In this document: piece after piece, positions 34,781 through 43,595 of the stretch
Position numbering within the stretch: position 1 is the stretch's first letter
Layout of the letters: the number at the start of each line of letters is the position of its first letter
Origin: Alicyclobacillus suci
GTDB taxonomy: Bacteria > Bacillota > Bacilli > Alicyclobacillales > Alicyclobacillaceae
Reading direction: 5' to 3'
DNA: 64,000 nt
NCBI RefSeq assembly: GCF_017329615.1
Contig: NZ_JAFMTW010000013.1
Location: 1 to 64,000, forward strand
Notes under the pieces: model-generated
Database searches by the model: none
The model's input: the letters and a program-made list of their open reading frames with translations, nothing else
What the model was told of the DNA's origin: nothing
Program-made: the position numbers and the translations under genes

Positions 34781-36019
34781 TTAGCGGAGCGACGACACAA
34801 CGCGCGCCAACGCGTCTAAAAACGCATCCACTTCGTGGTTCGTGTTGTATGGCGCAAGACCCGCACGGACAAATCCGCCAGAGGCCTGAACACCGAGTTT
34901 GTGGGCAAGTGTTGTGGCGTAGAAGTCGCCGTCGGCAATAAACAGGCCGTAGTCGTCGACCATTCGCCGGCAGACCTGACGTGACGACACGCCATCCACG
35001 GTAAACGCAATGGTAGGCGTTTTACGAACGGAATGCGGCGCGGCATACAGATGAACGCCTGGCAGTTCTCGAATGCCTTCCCGCACCCGCCAGGCCAGTG
35101 TATCCTCATATGCCTCAATTGTCTCAAGCGCACTGACTAGTTTTTCCCGGAGGGTTGGCCCTTCCCCCAACGTGCTCAGGTAGGTGATAGCTGCTCCCAC
35201 GCCCGCGATGCCTGCATGATTTTGTGTACCTGTTTCCAACTTATCTGGAATGAACGATGGTGCCGGGTCTAGTTTGTAAACGTCGAGGGCTTCAAAGAGA
35301 TCTCGGCGAATCGCGGCGATGCCTACATGTGGTGCAAAAAATTTATACGCCGAGCACAAGAGAATATCCGCGCCTAACGCATCTCTGTCGATGGGAATGT
35401 GCGGTGCGGCATGAACCGCATCCACAGCCACCCATGCGCCAACAGCATGCGCTTTATTAGCAATCGCGCGCACATCGGTCACCGTCCCCACCGCGTTCGA
35501 AGCCAAACCGACGGCCACGAGGCGAGTTCGGGGCGTGAGTAGTTCGTCGAGCTCATCTACATGTAACGTCAACATCGTAGGATGAACCGTTAACCACTTG
35601 ACGACGACGCCCTTATCCTCAGCTGCTCTGCGCCAAGGGTCGACGTTCGCTCGGTGATCTAACTCGGTGACAATGATTTCGTCACCAGGTTGCCATTCCC
35701 GTGCCAACGCGCGGCTAATCGCAAACGTCAACGTGGTCATATTCGGCCCAAACGCCACTTCTTCCTCAGCGGTGTTCAGCAGACAACCCACACTGTGCCG
35801 GGCTTGCGCCAACAACGCCTCTGTTTCGACACTGGTCGGAAATACGCCATGCAAATTGGCGCCGCCTGACGACATATAATGCGAAACCGCGTCAATGGCC
35901 GCCTGACAAACTTGCGATCCGCCCGGACCGTCGAAGTACACCACCTGCTGCCCTCGATACGTACGCCCTAAGGCTGGGAATTGCGCTCGAACCCGTTCCA
36001 CATCCAGTTGCAAAGCCAC
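34781..36019 (-). CDS. Cysteine desulfurase-like PLP enzyme (class V aminotransferase fold)
   Basis: A 412-residue PLP enzyme of the cysteine-desulfurase-like group. It opens QFPALGRTYRGQQVVYFDGPGGSQV; the cofactor Asp/His region is WVAVDAVHAAPH and the Schiff-base Lys lies in LLCSAYKFFAPHVG. The GANLHG loop near 55 and the C-terminal RAGLAPYNTNHEVDAFLDAL are typical. The catalytic Cys loop of true group II desulfurases is not evident, so sulfur transfer is unproven. The start is GTG 36019 after GGGAGG. No Fe-S genes are adjacent. A hairpin-like sequence at 34733-34770 may end the gene. Confidence 0.82.
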   Translation of the reverse strand: MALQLDVERVRAQFPALGRTYRGQQVVYFDGPGGSQVCQAAIDAVSHYMSSGGANLHGVFPTSVETEALLAQARHSVGCLLNTAEEEVAFGPNMTTLTFAISRALAREWQPGDEIIVTELDHRANVDPWRRAAEDKGVVVKWLTVHPTMLTLHVDELDELLTPRTRLVAVGLASNAVGTVTDVRAIANKAHAVGAWVAVDAVHAAPHIPIDRDALGADILLCSAYKFFAPHVGIAAIRRDLFEALDVYKLDPAPSFIPDKLETGTQNHAGIAGVGAAITYLSTLGEGPTLREKLVSALETIEAYEDTLAWRVREGIRELPGVHLYAAPHSVRKTPTIAFTVDGVSSRQVCRRMVDDYGLFIADGDFYATTLAHKLGVQASGGFVRAGLAPYNTNHEVDAFLDALARVVSSLR

Positions 36020-36057
36020 GCCATAGCCTCCCTCACGGAATCCCTGTTTGCTATATG

Positions 36058-36528
36058 CTAATCCTTATCAACTTCCGGCAACGCCGAGCGTTCTGGCGGC
36101 AACGGCAACAACTTCACACGTTTCCTCCGAAACACCCACCATCGGGAGCCTGCGTAGTTCATACACAACGCCGTTCCATTCGCAGCAACTTTGCTAAACG
36201 ACAAAGAGATATGCAGGGAGTGATCTGCTACAAACAGTGCCAACAGAGAGCCGAAAATAGACAGGACATTCAACATGCCAAACTTCACCATCTCATACAC
36301 GTTGAACGCGTCTCGTTTGGCAAAGGTCAATCGACGGTTGAGAAAATAGCTATTGATTGCGCCGCACGGATACGAAATGAGTTGTGCGGCAAGATAATTC
36401 ATATGCGCGTAGTGATATGCGGAATAATACGCCGCTGTATCCACGAACAGGTTGGTAAACCCAACCACACAAAACAAGGCAATCTGCCGAAACAACGAAA
36501 CTAGGCGAGCGATTTGGAATCTCGTCAT
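36058..36528 (-). CDS. GtrA-like membrane protein
   Basis: A 156-residue protein with four hydrophobic helices, beginning FRQIALFCVVGFTNLFVDTAAYYSAY and containing YPCGAINSYFLNRRLTF, the GtrA signature (S-Y-x-x-N-R/x-x-T-F). Family members help move polyprenyl-linked sugars across the membrane or assist glycosyl transfer to the wall. ATG 36528 is the probable start. It lies 38 bases upstream of the PLP enzyme gene on the same strand, without an obvious functional link. Confidence 0.82.
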   Translation of the reverse strand: MTRFQIARLVSLFRQIALFCVVGFTNLFVDTAAYYSAYHYAHMNYLAAQLISYPCGAINSYFLNRRLTFAKRDAFNVYEMVKFGMLNVLSIFGSLLALFVADHSLHISLSFSKVAANGTALCMNYAGSRWWVFRRKRVKLLPLPPERSALPEVDKD

Positions 36529-36753
36529 GGCAGTTCTACAGCGGAAACCCAATGATTCCGCCCGATTTCACAATAAATGTAGTGCCCTTGGATTGTCATC
36601 GAACCTTCCTGCGCACACGACGCGTTGAAATCCTTTGCACCGGCGTGTGCGAAATTTCTATCATGGTATCACAGTGCCGAGCTACACGGGCAACCCAAAA
36701 ATTCTATTTAGACGAATTATGTACCGCTTGCAATCCTCTTGGCAAGCACGGGC

Positions 36754-36780
36754 GACGCTCGCGCTCAACTCGCGCGCGTC
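36754..36780 (-). terminator. GC-rich hairpin at the L,D-transpeptidase stop
   Basis: Arms GACGC-T-CGCG and CGCG-C-GCGTC pair with one mismatch; the structure begins within the TGA stop of the leftward gene. No T-run. Confidence 0.4.
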
Positions 36781-37483
36781 ATTTGATTAGGTGCAACGCC
36801 CGATAGTCGTCCGTCGTGACTTGTCCGTCCATCGGCAATCCGTGTGTGATTTGGAAGTAGACCAAGGCAAATTGCGTGGGCGCGTCAAAAACGCCTTTAC
36901 AATCATCGCGATAATATCCCTCTGCCTGCAAACGCTGTTGCACTAAACGAACATCGGCTCCAATGTTGCCATACTCGAGCGTCCGCAAATGCGCCAAGGG
37001 ATTCCCATGAATGACGACGCGTGTACCAATCGGAACGATGTCAAACAGTTGCTCGACGTCGCGATTCTTCATACGAACACACCCGTGACTCGCGAAGCGG
37101 CCAATCGATGTAGGTTGATTTGTCCCATGAATCCCATAGGTTCCCCAAGGCACATTCAAACCGAGCCAGCGCGTGCCAAATCCACCGCCCCAGTCCTTTT
37201 GTTTGTCGACAATTTGCCAATCGCCTACGGGCGTTTGCGTCTGCGATTTCCCGAGCGCAACGTGCCATGCCCGGTACAGTTGACCGTTCCGATACAGTTT
37301 TAGCACTGGCTGCTCTGTATCGATCTCAATCGTGTACGGGTTCTCAGATTCAGCCACAGATGGCGATGTTTTCGAAACCGCCGCATATACCGGTTCGGTC
37401 GCCATCATCACCGCCACGACCAAGGCGAACAAAGACAGACAAACTCGTCGCCCAAAACCGCGGTGCATTCTGATTACAGACAT
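36779..37483 (-). CDS. Secreted L,D-transpeptidase (YkuD) with peptidoglycan-binding domain
   Basis: A 234-residue exported enzyme that cross-links or modifies peptidoglycan, perhaps in the spore. Signal peptide at 1-34 (RR then LSLFALVVAVMM, ending PVYA-AV). The YkuD domain follows (PYTIEIDTEQPVLKLYRNGQ) with the catalytic motif IHGTNQPTSIG...SHGCVRM. A C-terminal PG-binding domain has ADVRLVQQRLQAEGYYRDDCKGVFD. ATG 37483 lies 8 bases after AGGGGGG; earlier in-frame starts have no ribosome site. It is a single gene. Confidence 0.9.
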   Translation of the reverse strand: MSVIRMHRGFGRRVCLSLFALVVAVMMATEPVYAAVSKTSPSVAESENPYTIEIDTEQPVLKLYRNGQLYRAWHVALGKSQTQTPVGDWQIVDKQKDWGGGFGTRWLGLNVPWGTYGIHGTNQPTSIGRFASHGCVRMKNRDVEQLFDIVPIGTRVVIHGNPLAHLRTLEYGNIGADVRLVQQRLQAEGYYRDDCKGVFDAPTQFALVYFQITHGLPMDGQVTTDDYRALHLIK

Positions 37484-37564
37484 CCGCATCACCCCCCTTA
37501 TGGTCTTTGTATTCTTCATATTATGGGGCGAAGCCATGCATCGATGGAGTTGTGGAATGTCCAA

Positions 37565-37925
37565 TGAACCGGAGGGTCATGAGCGGAAAACACCAGCCCA
37601 ATACCAAGCGACGTACGAACGGACACACAAACCTGCAGCCTAAGCAAACGAAATGGGATTTTCATACATTCTCGGTTTGGTGTGTCCACCATATTGACTT
37701 AATACCACAGCTAAGACGGGATCGATTAAGCTACAATATGGCTATGAGAAAACACTATACAACATCATTCAAAGCGCAAGTCGTTCGGGAGCTTCTCAAG
37801 GAAGAGAAGACACCGGACTAGGTCTGAACGTGTGTCCATGGTTGATTTCAACAGTGAAAAACTTTCTGTTTCTCGGCAGGCCGAGTTACACAGCCTGAAT
37901 CGCTCAAGCCTCTATAATCGTTGTG
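37565..37925. other. Non-coding region with an IS3 relic
   Basis: Apart from the short transposase N-terminus at 37738-37821, no gene is seen. The element TGTGTCCA occurs on both sides of the relic (37681-37688 and 37832-37839), possibly remnants of element ends. Confidence 0.4.
37738..37821 (+). pseudogene. IS3-type transposase OrfA N-terminal stub
   Basis: The frame MAMRKHYTTSFKAQVV, RELLKEEKTPD then TAG is the first helix of an IS3-family OrfA helix-turn-helix, cut after 27 residues. The rest of the element is gone. It differs from the OrfA remnant at 11246-11509, so two different IS3 elements once entered this window. Confidence 0.65.
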
Positions 37926-37960
37926 AAAAAAGCGCTTCCCGATGGCGGAAGCGCCTTTTT
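37926..37960. terminator. Bidirectional terminator after the OafA gene
   Basis: Perfect 8-bp arms GCGCTTCC and GGAAGCGC, 7-base loop, flanked by A5-6 on the left and T5 on the right; works on either strand. It most likely ends the leftward OafA/SGNH gene (stop 38055). Confidence 0.85.
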
Positions 37961-38054
37961 CGCAATTGCCTAGAGTTGATGGTGTAGTCAGTAGTCTACA
38001 AGGAGAGAAGGAATCGCATCCGTTCCGTAAACATCGTTCTTCAACAACAAAATG

Positions 38055-40034
38055 TCATTGCGCAATGGCGTGTGCCAGCAGTTCCGCATAAGCTTCTGCG
38101 CCCGTCGGGTTCAGGTGCACACCATCCGGATAAAAGTAATCGGAATGCCCTGCGCTTGCCGTGTACCAATCCACCAATGTCGTGTGCGGAAACGATTTGG
38201 CCACCTGCGCCAACGTCGCGTTCACCACCGACTCCCATGGACGGGGCACCCGTGTATTGACCAGGACAATCTGCTTCACAGGCCCCAGTGATTGGAGCAA
38301 TTGTGTCAGTTGATTCGCTGTAAATGGCCCGTTCGTCCCAAGTTCGATGACAATGCGGTCCCCCAACTGCCCGTTGGCCTTCAACGAAGATACCGTCGCA
38401 CTTGCCTGCGTCAACTGACGGCCAATCTGCCCATCGCAAATAATTCCCGGGAGCAATTTTTGCAAATCTGGCGTCGCATCCACCATGACAGAGTCGCCTA
38501 TCGTTGTAATACCGGTTCCGGAACCTATCGGCGTTAACTGCGCCTGCGGATTGTCTGACGTCACAGCGCCACTTGTTCCCGCGCCGCTAGCACCCGTCGT
38601 AGCGGTGCCTGCGCCCGTTTTGGCGGAAGCAGTTGCGCCGTTTGTGCCAGAACCCGTGTCCGTTCCAGTGGAGTCCGACGCATGTTGTGCCTGAGGTGCC
38701 GAGTGCACCGGTAACCCGGTCGTCTTCGCCGACGCAGACGAATCCTTTGCCTCCGCACCCGTTGTCGCTTGGTCGGAAACCGGGGTGCCGGCTGACGTGC
38801 TTACAGCGCTGACTGCCTTGCCAGGGGCAAATGGGCTCGCTTCAGCCACGCCGACCGTGAATAGAGCCGCCGCGGCGACCGATGAGGTCACGGCGCTCCA
38901 GCGAAAGACAGGCGTTGCCCAAAGCTGTTTGAGTGCCGTCCATAGGCGCGCAAGTGCACCTTGTCTAATCGGTTCTTCAAGGTAGCGCCACGACAACGCC
39001 GCAAGTCCAATGCTCGCCACTACCTGCAGCACGTCCCGGGTGACGTTGACGCCACCTGTATTGACCGCGGGGCTGGTGAGAACGATGACCGGATAGTGCC
39101 AGAGGTAAATGCCATAGGATCGGACACCAAGCCAGCGCAGCGGTCTCCACCCAAGCACCTTCCCGAGACTGCTGGCCGGGTGCGCAAGGACGGCGACAAC
39201 CACAGCACTGGCAACGGAGAGCAAAACAAGTCCCCCGCGGTAAAGCAGTGGGTCATATTCGTTTGTGCGAACCATCATATACAGAACCACAGCGAGGGCC
39301 AACGCACCGGATAACTCCAACGTGGTTCGCCGGAGCACGCCAACTTTCGCAGTCAGCTTGGCACTCGGCCAGACCAGTGCCAATGCTGCGCCAATCAGCA
39401 GGCCAAAAGCGCGCGTATCCGTACCGTAATAGACCCGGCTGGGGTCCGTACCCGGCTGATAAATCACCGCCATCGCAACAGCCGACGCAGTTGCCACGAC
39501 GAGTGTCAGGGCTAACAGTCTCCAACGCCGTCTGAGACAAGCAAGACCCATCGCGAGCAGAAGCGGCCAGACGAGGTAAAACTGTTCCTCCACTGCCAAT
39601 GACCACAAATGTCCAAGCGGAGACGGCCGACCAAAACTGGCGAAGTAGGAGACCTTGTGAAAAATGAACCACCAATTGCTCACATACAAGACGGATGCCA
39701 ATGCGTCTTGATGGACCGTTGTGAGCTGTGTCCGATCAAACAACGTCACCCATCCCAACACCGCCAAGAGCATCACTACCATGCCCGGCAGTAAGCGGCG
39801 CGCACGCCGCCACCAAAAATCGCGCAAATTCAACCGACCTCGGTTTCGCCACTGTGCCACAAGTAAATCGGTAATGAGGTACCCGGACAGTACAAAAAAT
39901 ACCCCGACCCCTAAAAGCCCCCCCGGCACAAATCCCAAATTGAGGTGGTAGCCAATCACAGCCAGTACGGCCAACGCCCGTAGTCCGTCCAGTCCCGGCA
40001 TGTACCGGCTGTTTCCCTTCAGGGGTTTAGGCAT
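38055..40034 (-). CDS. Acyltransferase 3 (OafA/YrhL) fused to an SGNH domain
   Basis: A 659-residue membrane acyltransferase that should move acetyl groups to a cell-surface glycan. Residues 1-360 carry about ten helices with the AT3 marks RYMPGLDGLRALAVLAVIGYH, FFVLSGYLIT and GHLWSLAVEEQFYLVWP; the 11th helix lies near 390. An Ala/Ser/Thr/Gly-rich linker (about 395-490) leads to an SGNH esterase-like domain with GDSVMVD, ELGTNGPF and the DGVHLNPTGA block bearing the catalytic Asp-His. Known OatA-type peptidoglycan O-acetyltransferases share this order. ATG 40034 follows GAGGGGGTGA. It is a single gene with a bidirectional terminator. Confidence 0.9.
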   Translation of the reverse strand: MPKPLKGNSRYMPGLDGLRALAVLAVIGYHLNLGFVPGGLLGVGVFFVLSGYLITDLLVAQWRNRGRLNLRDFWWRRARRLLPGMVVMLLAVLGWVTLFDRTQLTTVHQDALASVLYVSNWWFIFHKVSYFASFGRPSPLGHLWSLAVEEQFYLVWPLLLAMGLACLRRRWRLLALTLVVATASAVAMAVIYQPGTDPSRVYYGTDTRAFGLLIGAALALVWPSAKLTAKVGVLRRTTLELSGALALAVVLYMMVRTNEYDPLLYRGGLVLLSVASAVVVAVLAHPASSLGKVLGWRPLRWLGVRSYGIYLWHYPVIVLTSPAVNTGGVNVTRDVLQVVASIGLAALSWRYLEEPIRQGALARLWTALKQLWATPVFRWSAVTSSVAAAALFTVGVAEASPFAPGKAVSAVSTSAGTPVSDQATTGAEAKDSSASAKTTGLPVHSAPQAQHASDSTGTDTGSGTNGATASAKTGAGTATTGASGAGTSGAVTSDNPQAQLTPIGSGTGITTIGDSVMVDATPDLQKLLPGIICDGQIGRQLTQASATVSSLKANGQLGDRIVIELGTNGPFTANQLTQLLQSLGPVKQIVLVNTRVPRPWESVVNATLAQVAKSFPHTTLVDWYTASAGHSDYFYPDGVHLNPTGAEAYAELLAHAIAQ

Positions 40035-40512
40035 TGCGCTCACCCCCTCGCCGCGTGAGGTGGTGCGCCAATTGTGAAGCAATGGACATCGTGGATGATA
40101 CGGTCGGATTCTGCTGCATCGTCTCCTGCTCCTCTCCCAACAAGTGCATCTCTATGGCAACGCGATGTACAAAGGTTTGTGCGCCTACAAACCGCGACAT
40201 CATTCGACAAAATTTCGGCGTATAAACCTACGATTTCAACTCATTTCGTAGCTTCATATAGGAGACGACGCCCACACAACTTTTGTTTCAATGATTTTGA
40301 CTGTAGAGGATATGTACCGTTGATGACCAGACTGGAATTCTTGGAAATGCCGCGGTGCGTCTGCTAAGGAAGGATAGATTTGGAACACCTTGGCGCTGGT
40401 AGGCGCTAATCCCCATTCACGACGCGAAGGCTCATCACCCTTTCAGCGTGCAACCAAGATAGCGCCACCTGCAAAGGTCTCCATTCCTCGCTACAGAATA
40501 CCTGTGGTTCTG
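40035..40512. other. Intergenic region without recognised gene
   Basis: In 478 bases I see no supported gene on either strand and no clear hairpin or riboswitch. The promoter of the OafA gene should lie near its right-hand side. Confidence 0.4.
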
Positions 40513-41556
40513 TCAGTGCTTGTGCGCAAGCACCTCAGCTACCATGTCCACGGCCCGCAACACATCTTCCCGCGTCACATCCTTATGTGTGACGAAGCGG
40601 ACAGTCGTCGGACCAAAAGCGGTCGATAGCACCCCTGCCTCACGTAGTCGTGTGAGGAATGTGTCCATCGGCATGCCTGTCTCTGCGATGTCAGCCAGTA
40701 CGATGTTCGTTTGGACGGTCGCAAGATCAACCATGACCCCCGGCATGTTCGCCAGGCGTTCAGCCAGAATGCGTGCGTTGTCGTGATCTTCGGCCAACCG
40801 GTCGACCATCTTCGTCAAGGCGACAATGCCGGCTGCACCGAGAATGCCAGCTTGGCGCAGGCCGCCACCGAGGCGCTTGCGCCACTGCAAAGCAGCTTCA
40901 ATAAAAGACTTCGGACCGGCAAGGACAGATCCGACAGGTGCACCAAGTCCCTTTGAGAGGCAAAATTGAATCGTGTCAACGCAATCCGCAATGTCTTTCG
41001 CACTACAGCCCGAAGCGATAGCAGCGTTGAATAGCCGCGCGCCGTCCATATGAACCGGAACACCGGCTGCATGAGCGACCGAACGAATCTCCTGCAGTAC
41101 CGAAACAGGTGTGACGGTGCCCCCTGCGCGGTTGTGTGTGTTTTCCAGAGAAATCAGTGCGGTACGCGGTTGATGAATGTCCAAGGGACGGATGGCTCTC
41201 TGTACATCGCGCGGTTGAAGCACGCCGCGCACGCCCGTGACCTGGCGAATTTGTGCCCCGGCCACCGCCGCGATGCCGGCGGCTTCGTAATAGAAAATGT
41301 GCGATTCCGCTTCGGCAATAACCTCTTCGCCAGTCTTCACGTGTGTGGCAATGGCGACGAGATTCCCTTGGGTGCCGCTAGTGACAAACAACGCCGCCTC
41401 TTTGCCTGTGCGCTCTGCCGCCAGTTCCTCCAGTTGGCGAATCGTCGGATCCTCCCGGTACACATCGTCGCCAACCGGTGCAACCGCCATCGCGCGACGC
41501 ATTTCTTCCGTGGGTTGGGTGACCGTATCGCTGCGTAGATCAATCCTCTTTGGCAC
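40513..41556 (-). CDS. ltaE: Low-specificity L-threonine aldolase
   Basis: A 347-residue PLP enzyme cleaving L-threonine (and allo-threonine) to glycine and acetaldehyde. Family marks are IDLRSDTVTQPTEEMRRAM at the start, GDDVYREDPTIRQLEELAAE, FVTSGTQGNLVAI, HMDGARLFNAA and the cofactor Lys in QFCLSKGLGAPVGS. GTG 41556 is the start: GGAGA lies 7 bases upstream; TTG 41574 lacks a ribosome site. It is divergent from pepF across about 185 bases. Related enzymes of the family include beta-eliminating lyases, but the motifs favour threonine aldolase. Confidence 0.9.
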   Translation of the reverse strand: MPKRIDLRSDTVTQPTEEMRRAMAVAPVGDDVYREDPTIRQLEELAAERTGKEAALFVTSGTQGNLVAIATHVKTGEEVIAEAESHIFYYEAAGIAAVAGAQIRQVTGVRGVLQPRDVQRAIRPLDIHQPRTALISLENTHNRAGGTVTPVSVLQEIRSVAHAAGVPVHMDGARLFNAAIASGCSAKDIADCVDTIQFCLSKGLGAPVGSVLAGPKSFIEAALQWRKRLGGGLRQAGILGAAGIVALTKMVDRLAEDHDNARILAERLANMPGVMVDLATVQTNIVLADIAETGMPMDTFLTRLREAGVLSTAFGPTTVRFVTHKDVTREDVLRAVDMVAEVLAHKH

Positions 41557-41742
41557 GTATCTATCTCCATTCAAGTGAAGTTAGGAAAACCTGATGTATT
41601 CATTATAGAGACTCACTGGAACGCGCTTCAAGGATGGCGGCAAAGATAGCCAAATTTACACAAATCAGCCCCCGCTAAGTGACGGATCATGGTATTATAG
41701 TCAATGAAGGACATTTCGAAATATTCAACAGGAGGCTGTGCT

Positions 41743-43554
41743 ATGCCGGATCGGTTAACGAGAAATGAAGTCCCCACGCAACGCACATGGAACCTTGCGG
41801 ATTTGTTCCCCTCTGACGAGGCGTGGTCTCGGGAAGTTCAAGCCATCCTCGACAGTTTACATAGCGTTTTAACGTATCGAGGTCGCCTCGGCGAATCTGC
41901 AAAAGTGCTTCTCGAATGCCTGGAAGCAGGCGAACAAATCAACGAACGAATGGTGCGGGTCGTAACGTTTGCGTCACTACGCCAGTCGGAGGATGGGACG
42001 AATCCGGTCAATCAAGCGCTGGCGGGTAAAGCCTCCGCCGCGATGGCGGAAGTTCATGCCGCACTTTCGTTCATCGAAGCGGAAGTCGCCGCACTCAATG
42101 AATCCACCCTCAAGGCGTGGCTCCAAGAAGAATCAGGGCTTGGCGTATACGAGCGGACCCTCCAAAAAATTTTGGACTTCAAGCCCTACCGATTGTCGCC
42201 AGAGACAGAGTCCACGCTCGCCGCGCTCGGACAGGTATTCGACGGCCCCTACCTGGTTTACCAGCGAAGCAAATTGTCCGATATGCAATTTGCGCCCGCG
42301 AAGGACGCGACTGGCCAGGAACACCCCGTCTCATTTGCCCTGTTCGAGGACGTGTACGAATTCACCCCCGACACCGTATTGCGCCGCAACGCGTACAAGT
42401 CATTCGTCGAAACCCTCAAGTCGTACAAAAACACGTTCGCTGCAGCCTATGCCACCGAAGTTAACCGACAGGTCGCGCTGGCGCGCCTTCGCGGCTTCTC
42501 CACCACCACTGAAATGCTTTTGCAGCCGCAAGAAGTGACTCTAGACATGTACAACAACCAACTGGATGTCATTCAAACGGAATTGGCCCCGCACATGCGA
42601 CGCCTGGCCAACTTGCGCAAACGGTTGTTCGGATTGGACGAAATGCGATTTTGCGATTTGAGAATCCCGCTTGACCCCACATTTAATCCACGCACCTCCA
42701 TTGAAGAAGCGTCACAGATGATACTCGATGCACTTGCCGTAATGGGTCCAGAATACGTAGAAAATATCCGCACGGGGCTCGCCAACAGATGGGTCGATTA
42801 CCCAGATAACATCGGTAAGGCGACAGGCGCCTTCTGTTCGAGCCCGTACGGCGTGCATCCGTATATTCTCATCACGTGGGGCGATACCATGCGCAGCGCG
42901 TTCGTATTGGCCCATGAGCTCGGTCATGCAGGGCACTTCGCACTCGCCAATCAATACCAGCGCCTCTTTAACACGCGTCCATCCACTTATTTCATCGAAG
43001 CGCCATCGACGATGAACGAGATGCTATTGGCTCAGTACATCCTTGAACGTTCGACCGACCCGCGCATGCGTCGCTGGGTCATCAGTCAGCTGCTTGGCAC
43101 GTACTACCACAACTTTGTAACACATTTGCTCGAAGGGGAACTGCAACGCCGCGTGTACCGTCTGGCCGACGCCGGGCAATCCATTCATGCAAGCATTCTG
43201 ACGGAACAAAAAACAGAGGTGTTAAAGCAGTTCTGGGGAGATGCCGTCGACATCGACGAAGGCGCAGGGCTCACCTGGATGCGTCAACCACACTACTATA
43301 TGGGATTGTATCCCTACACGTACTCCGCTGGCCTCACCGCCGCAACTGCCGTGGCCAAACGGATTCGTGAAGAAGGTCCAAGCGCGGCGGCACGATGGGT
43401 AGAAGTTCTGAAAGCGGGCGGTACAAAATCCCCACTGGAACTGATGCGGATGGCCGGTGTCGACCTATCGACGCCAGCGCCTATCTCGGAAGCGGTGGCC
43501 TATGTAGGACAACTTGTCGACGAACTCGAAGCGAGCTTCGCCGACGAAGTGTAA
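41743..43554 (+). CDS. pepF: Oligoendopeptidase F (M3 family)
   Basis: A 603-residue cytosolic zinc endopeptidase that degrades oligopeptides. The M3 zinc site is HELGH at 391-395 within FVLAHELGHAGHF, with the third ligand in FIEAPSTMNEMLLAQ. The N-terminal RTWNLADLFPSDEAW and the late QPHYYMGLYPYTYSAGL are hallmarks of PepF. ATG 41743 lies 7 bases after AGGAGG; the frame upstream is noise. It is monocistronic, converging on the FAD oxidoreductase gene. Confidence 0.93.
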   Translation: MPDRLTRNEVPTQRTWNLADLFPSDEAWSREVQAILDSLHSVLTYRGRLGESAKVLLECLEAGEQINERMVRVVTFASLRQSEDGTNPVNQALAGKASAAMAEVHAALSFIEAEVAALNESTLKAWLQEESGLGVYERTLQKILDFKPYRLSPETESTLAALGQVFDGPYLVYQRSKLSDMQFAPAKDATGQEHPVSFALFEDVYEFTPDTVLRRNAYKSFVETLKSYKNTFAAAYATEVNRQVALARLRGFSTTTEMLLQPQEVTLDMYNNQLDVIQTELAPHMRRLANLRKRLFGLDEMRFCDLRIPLDPTFNPRTSIEEASQMILDALAVMGPEYVENIRTGLANRWVDYPDNIGKATGAFCSSPYGVHPYILITWGDTMRSAFVLAHELGHAGHFALANQYQRLFNTRPSTYFIEAPSTMNEMLLAQYILERSTDPRMRRWVISQLLGTYYHNFVTHLLEGELQRRVYRLADAGQSIHASILTEQKTEVLKQFWGDAVDIDEGAGLTWMRQPHYYMGLYPYTYSAGLTAATAVAKRIREEGPSAAARWVEVLKAGGTKSPLELMRMAGVDLSTPAPISEAVAYVGQLVDELEASFADEV

Positions 43555-43595
43555 CACAACACACCCGGCCATAACGAATGAACGAAGTACAATCC

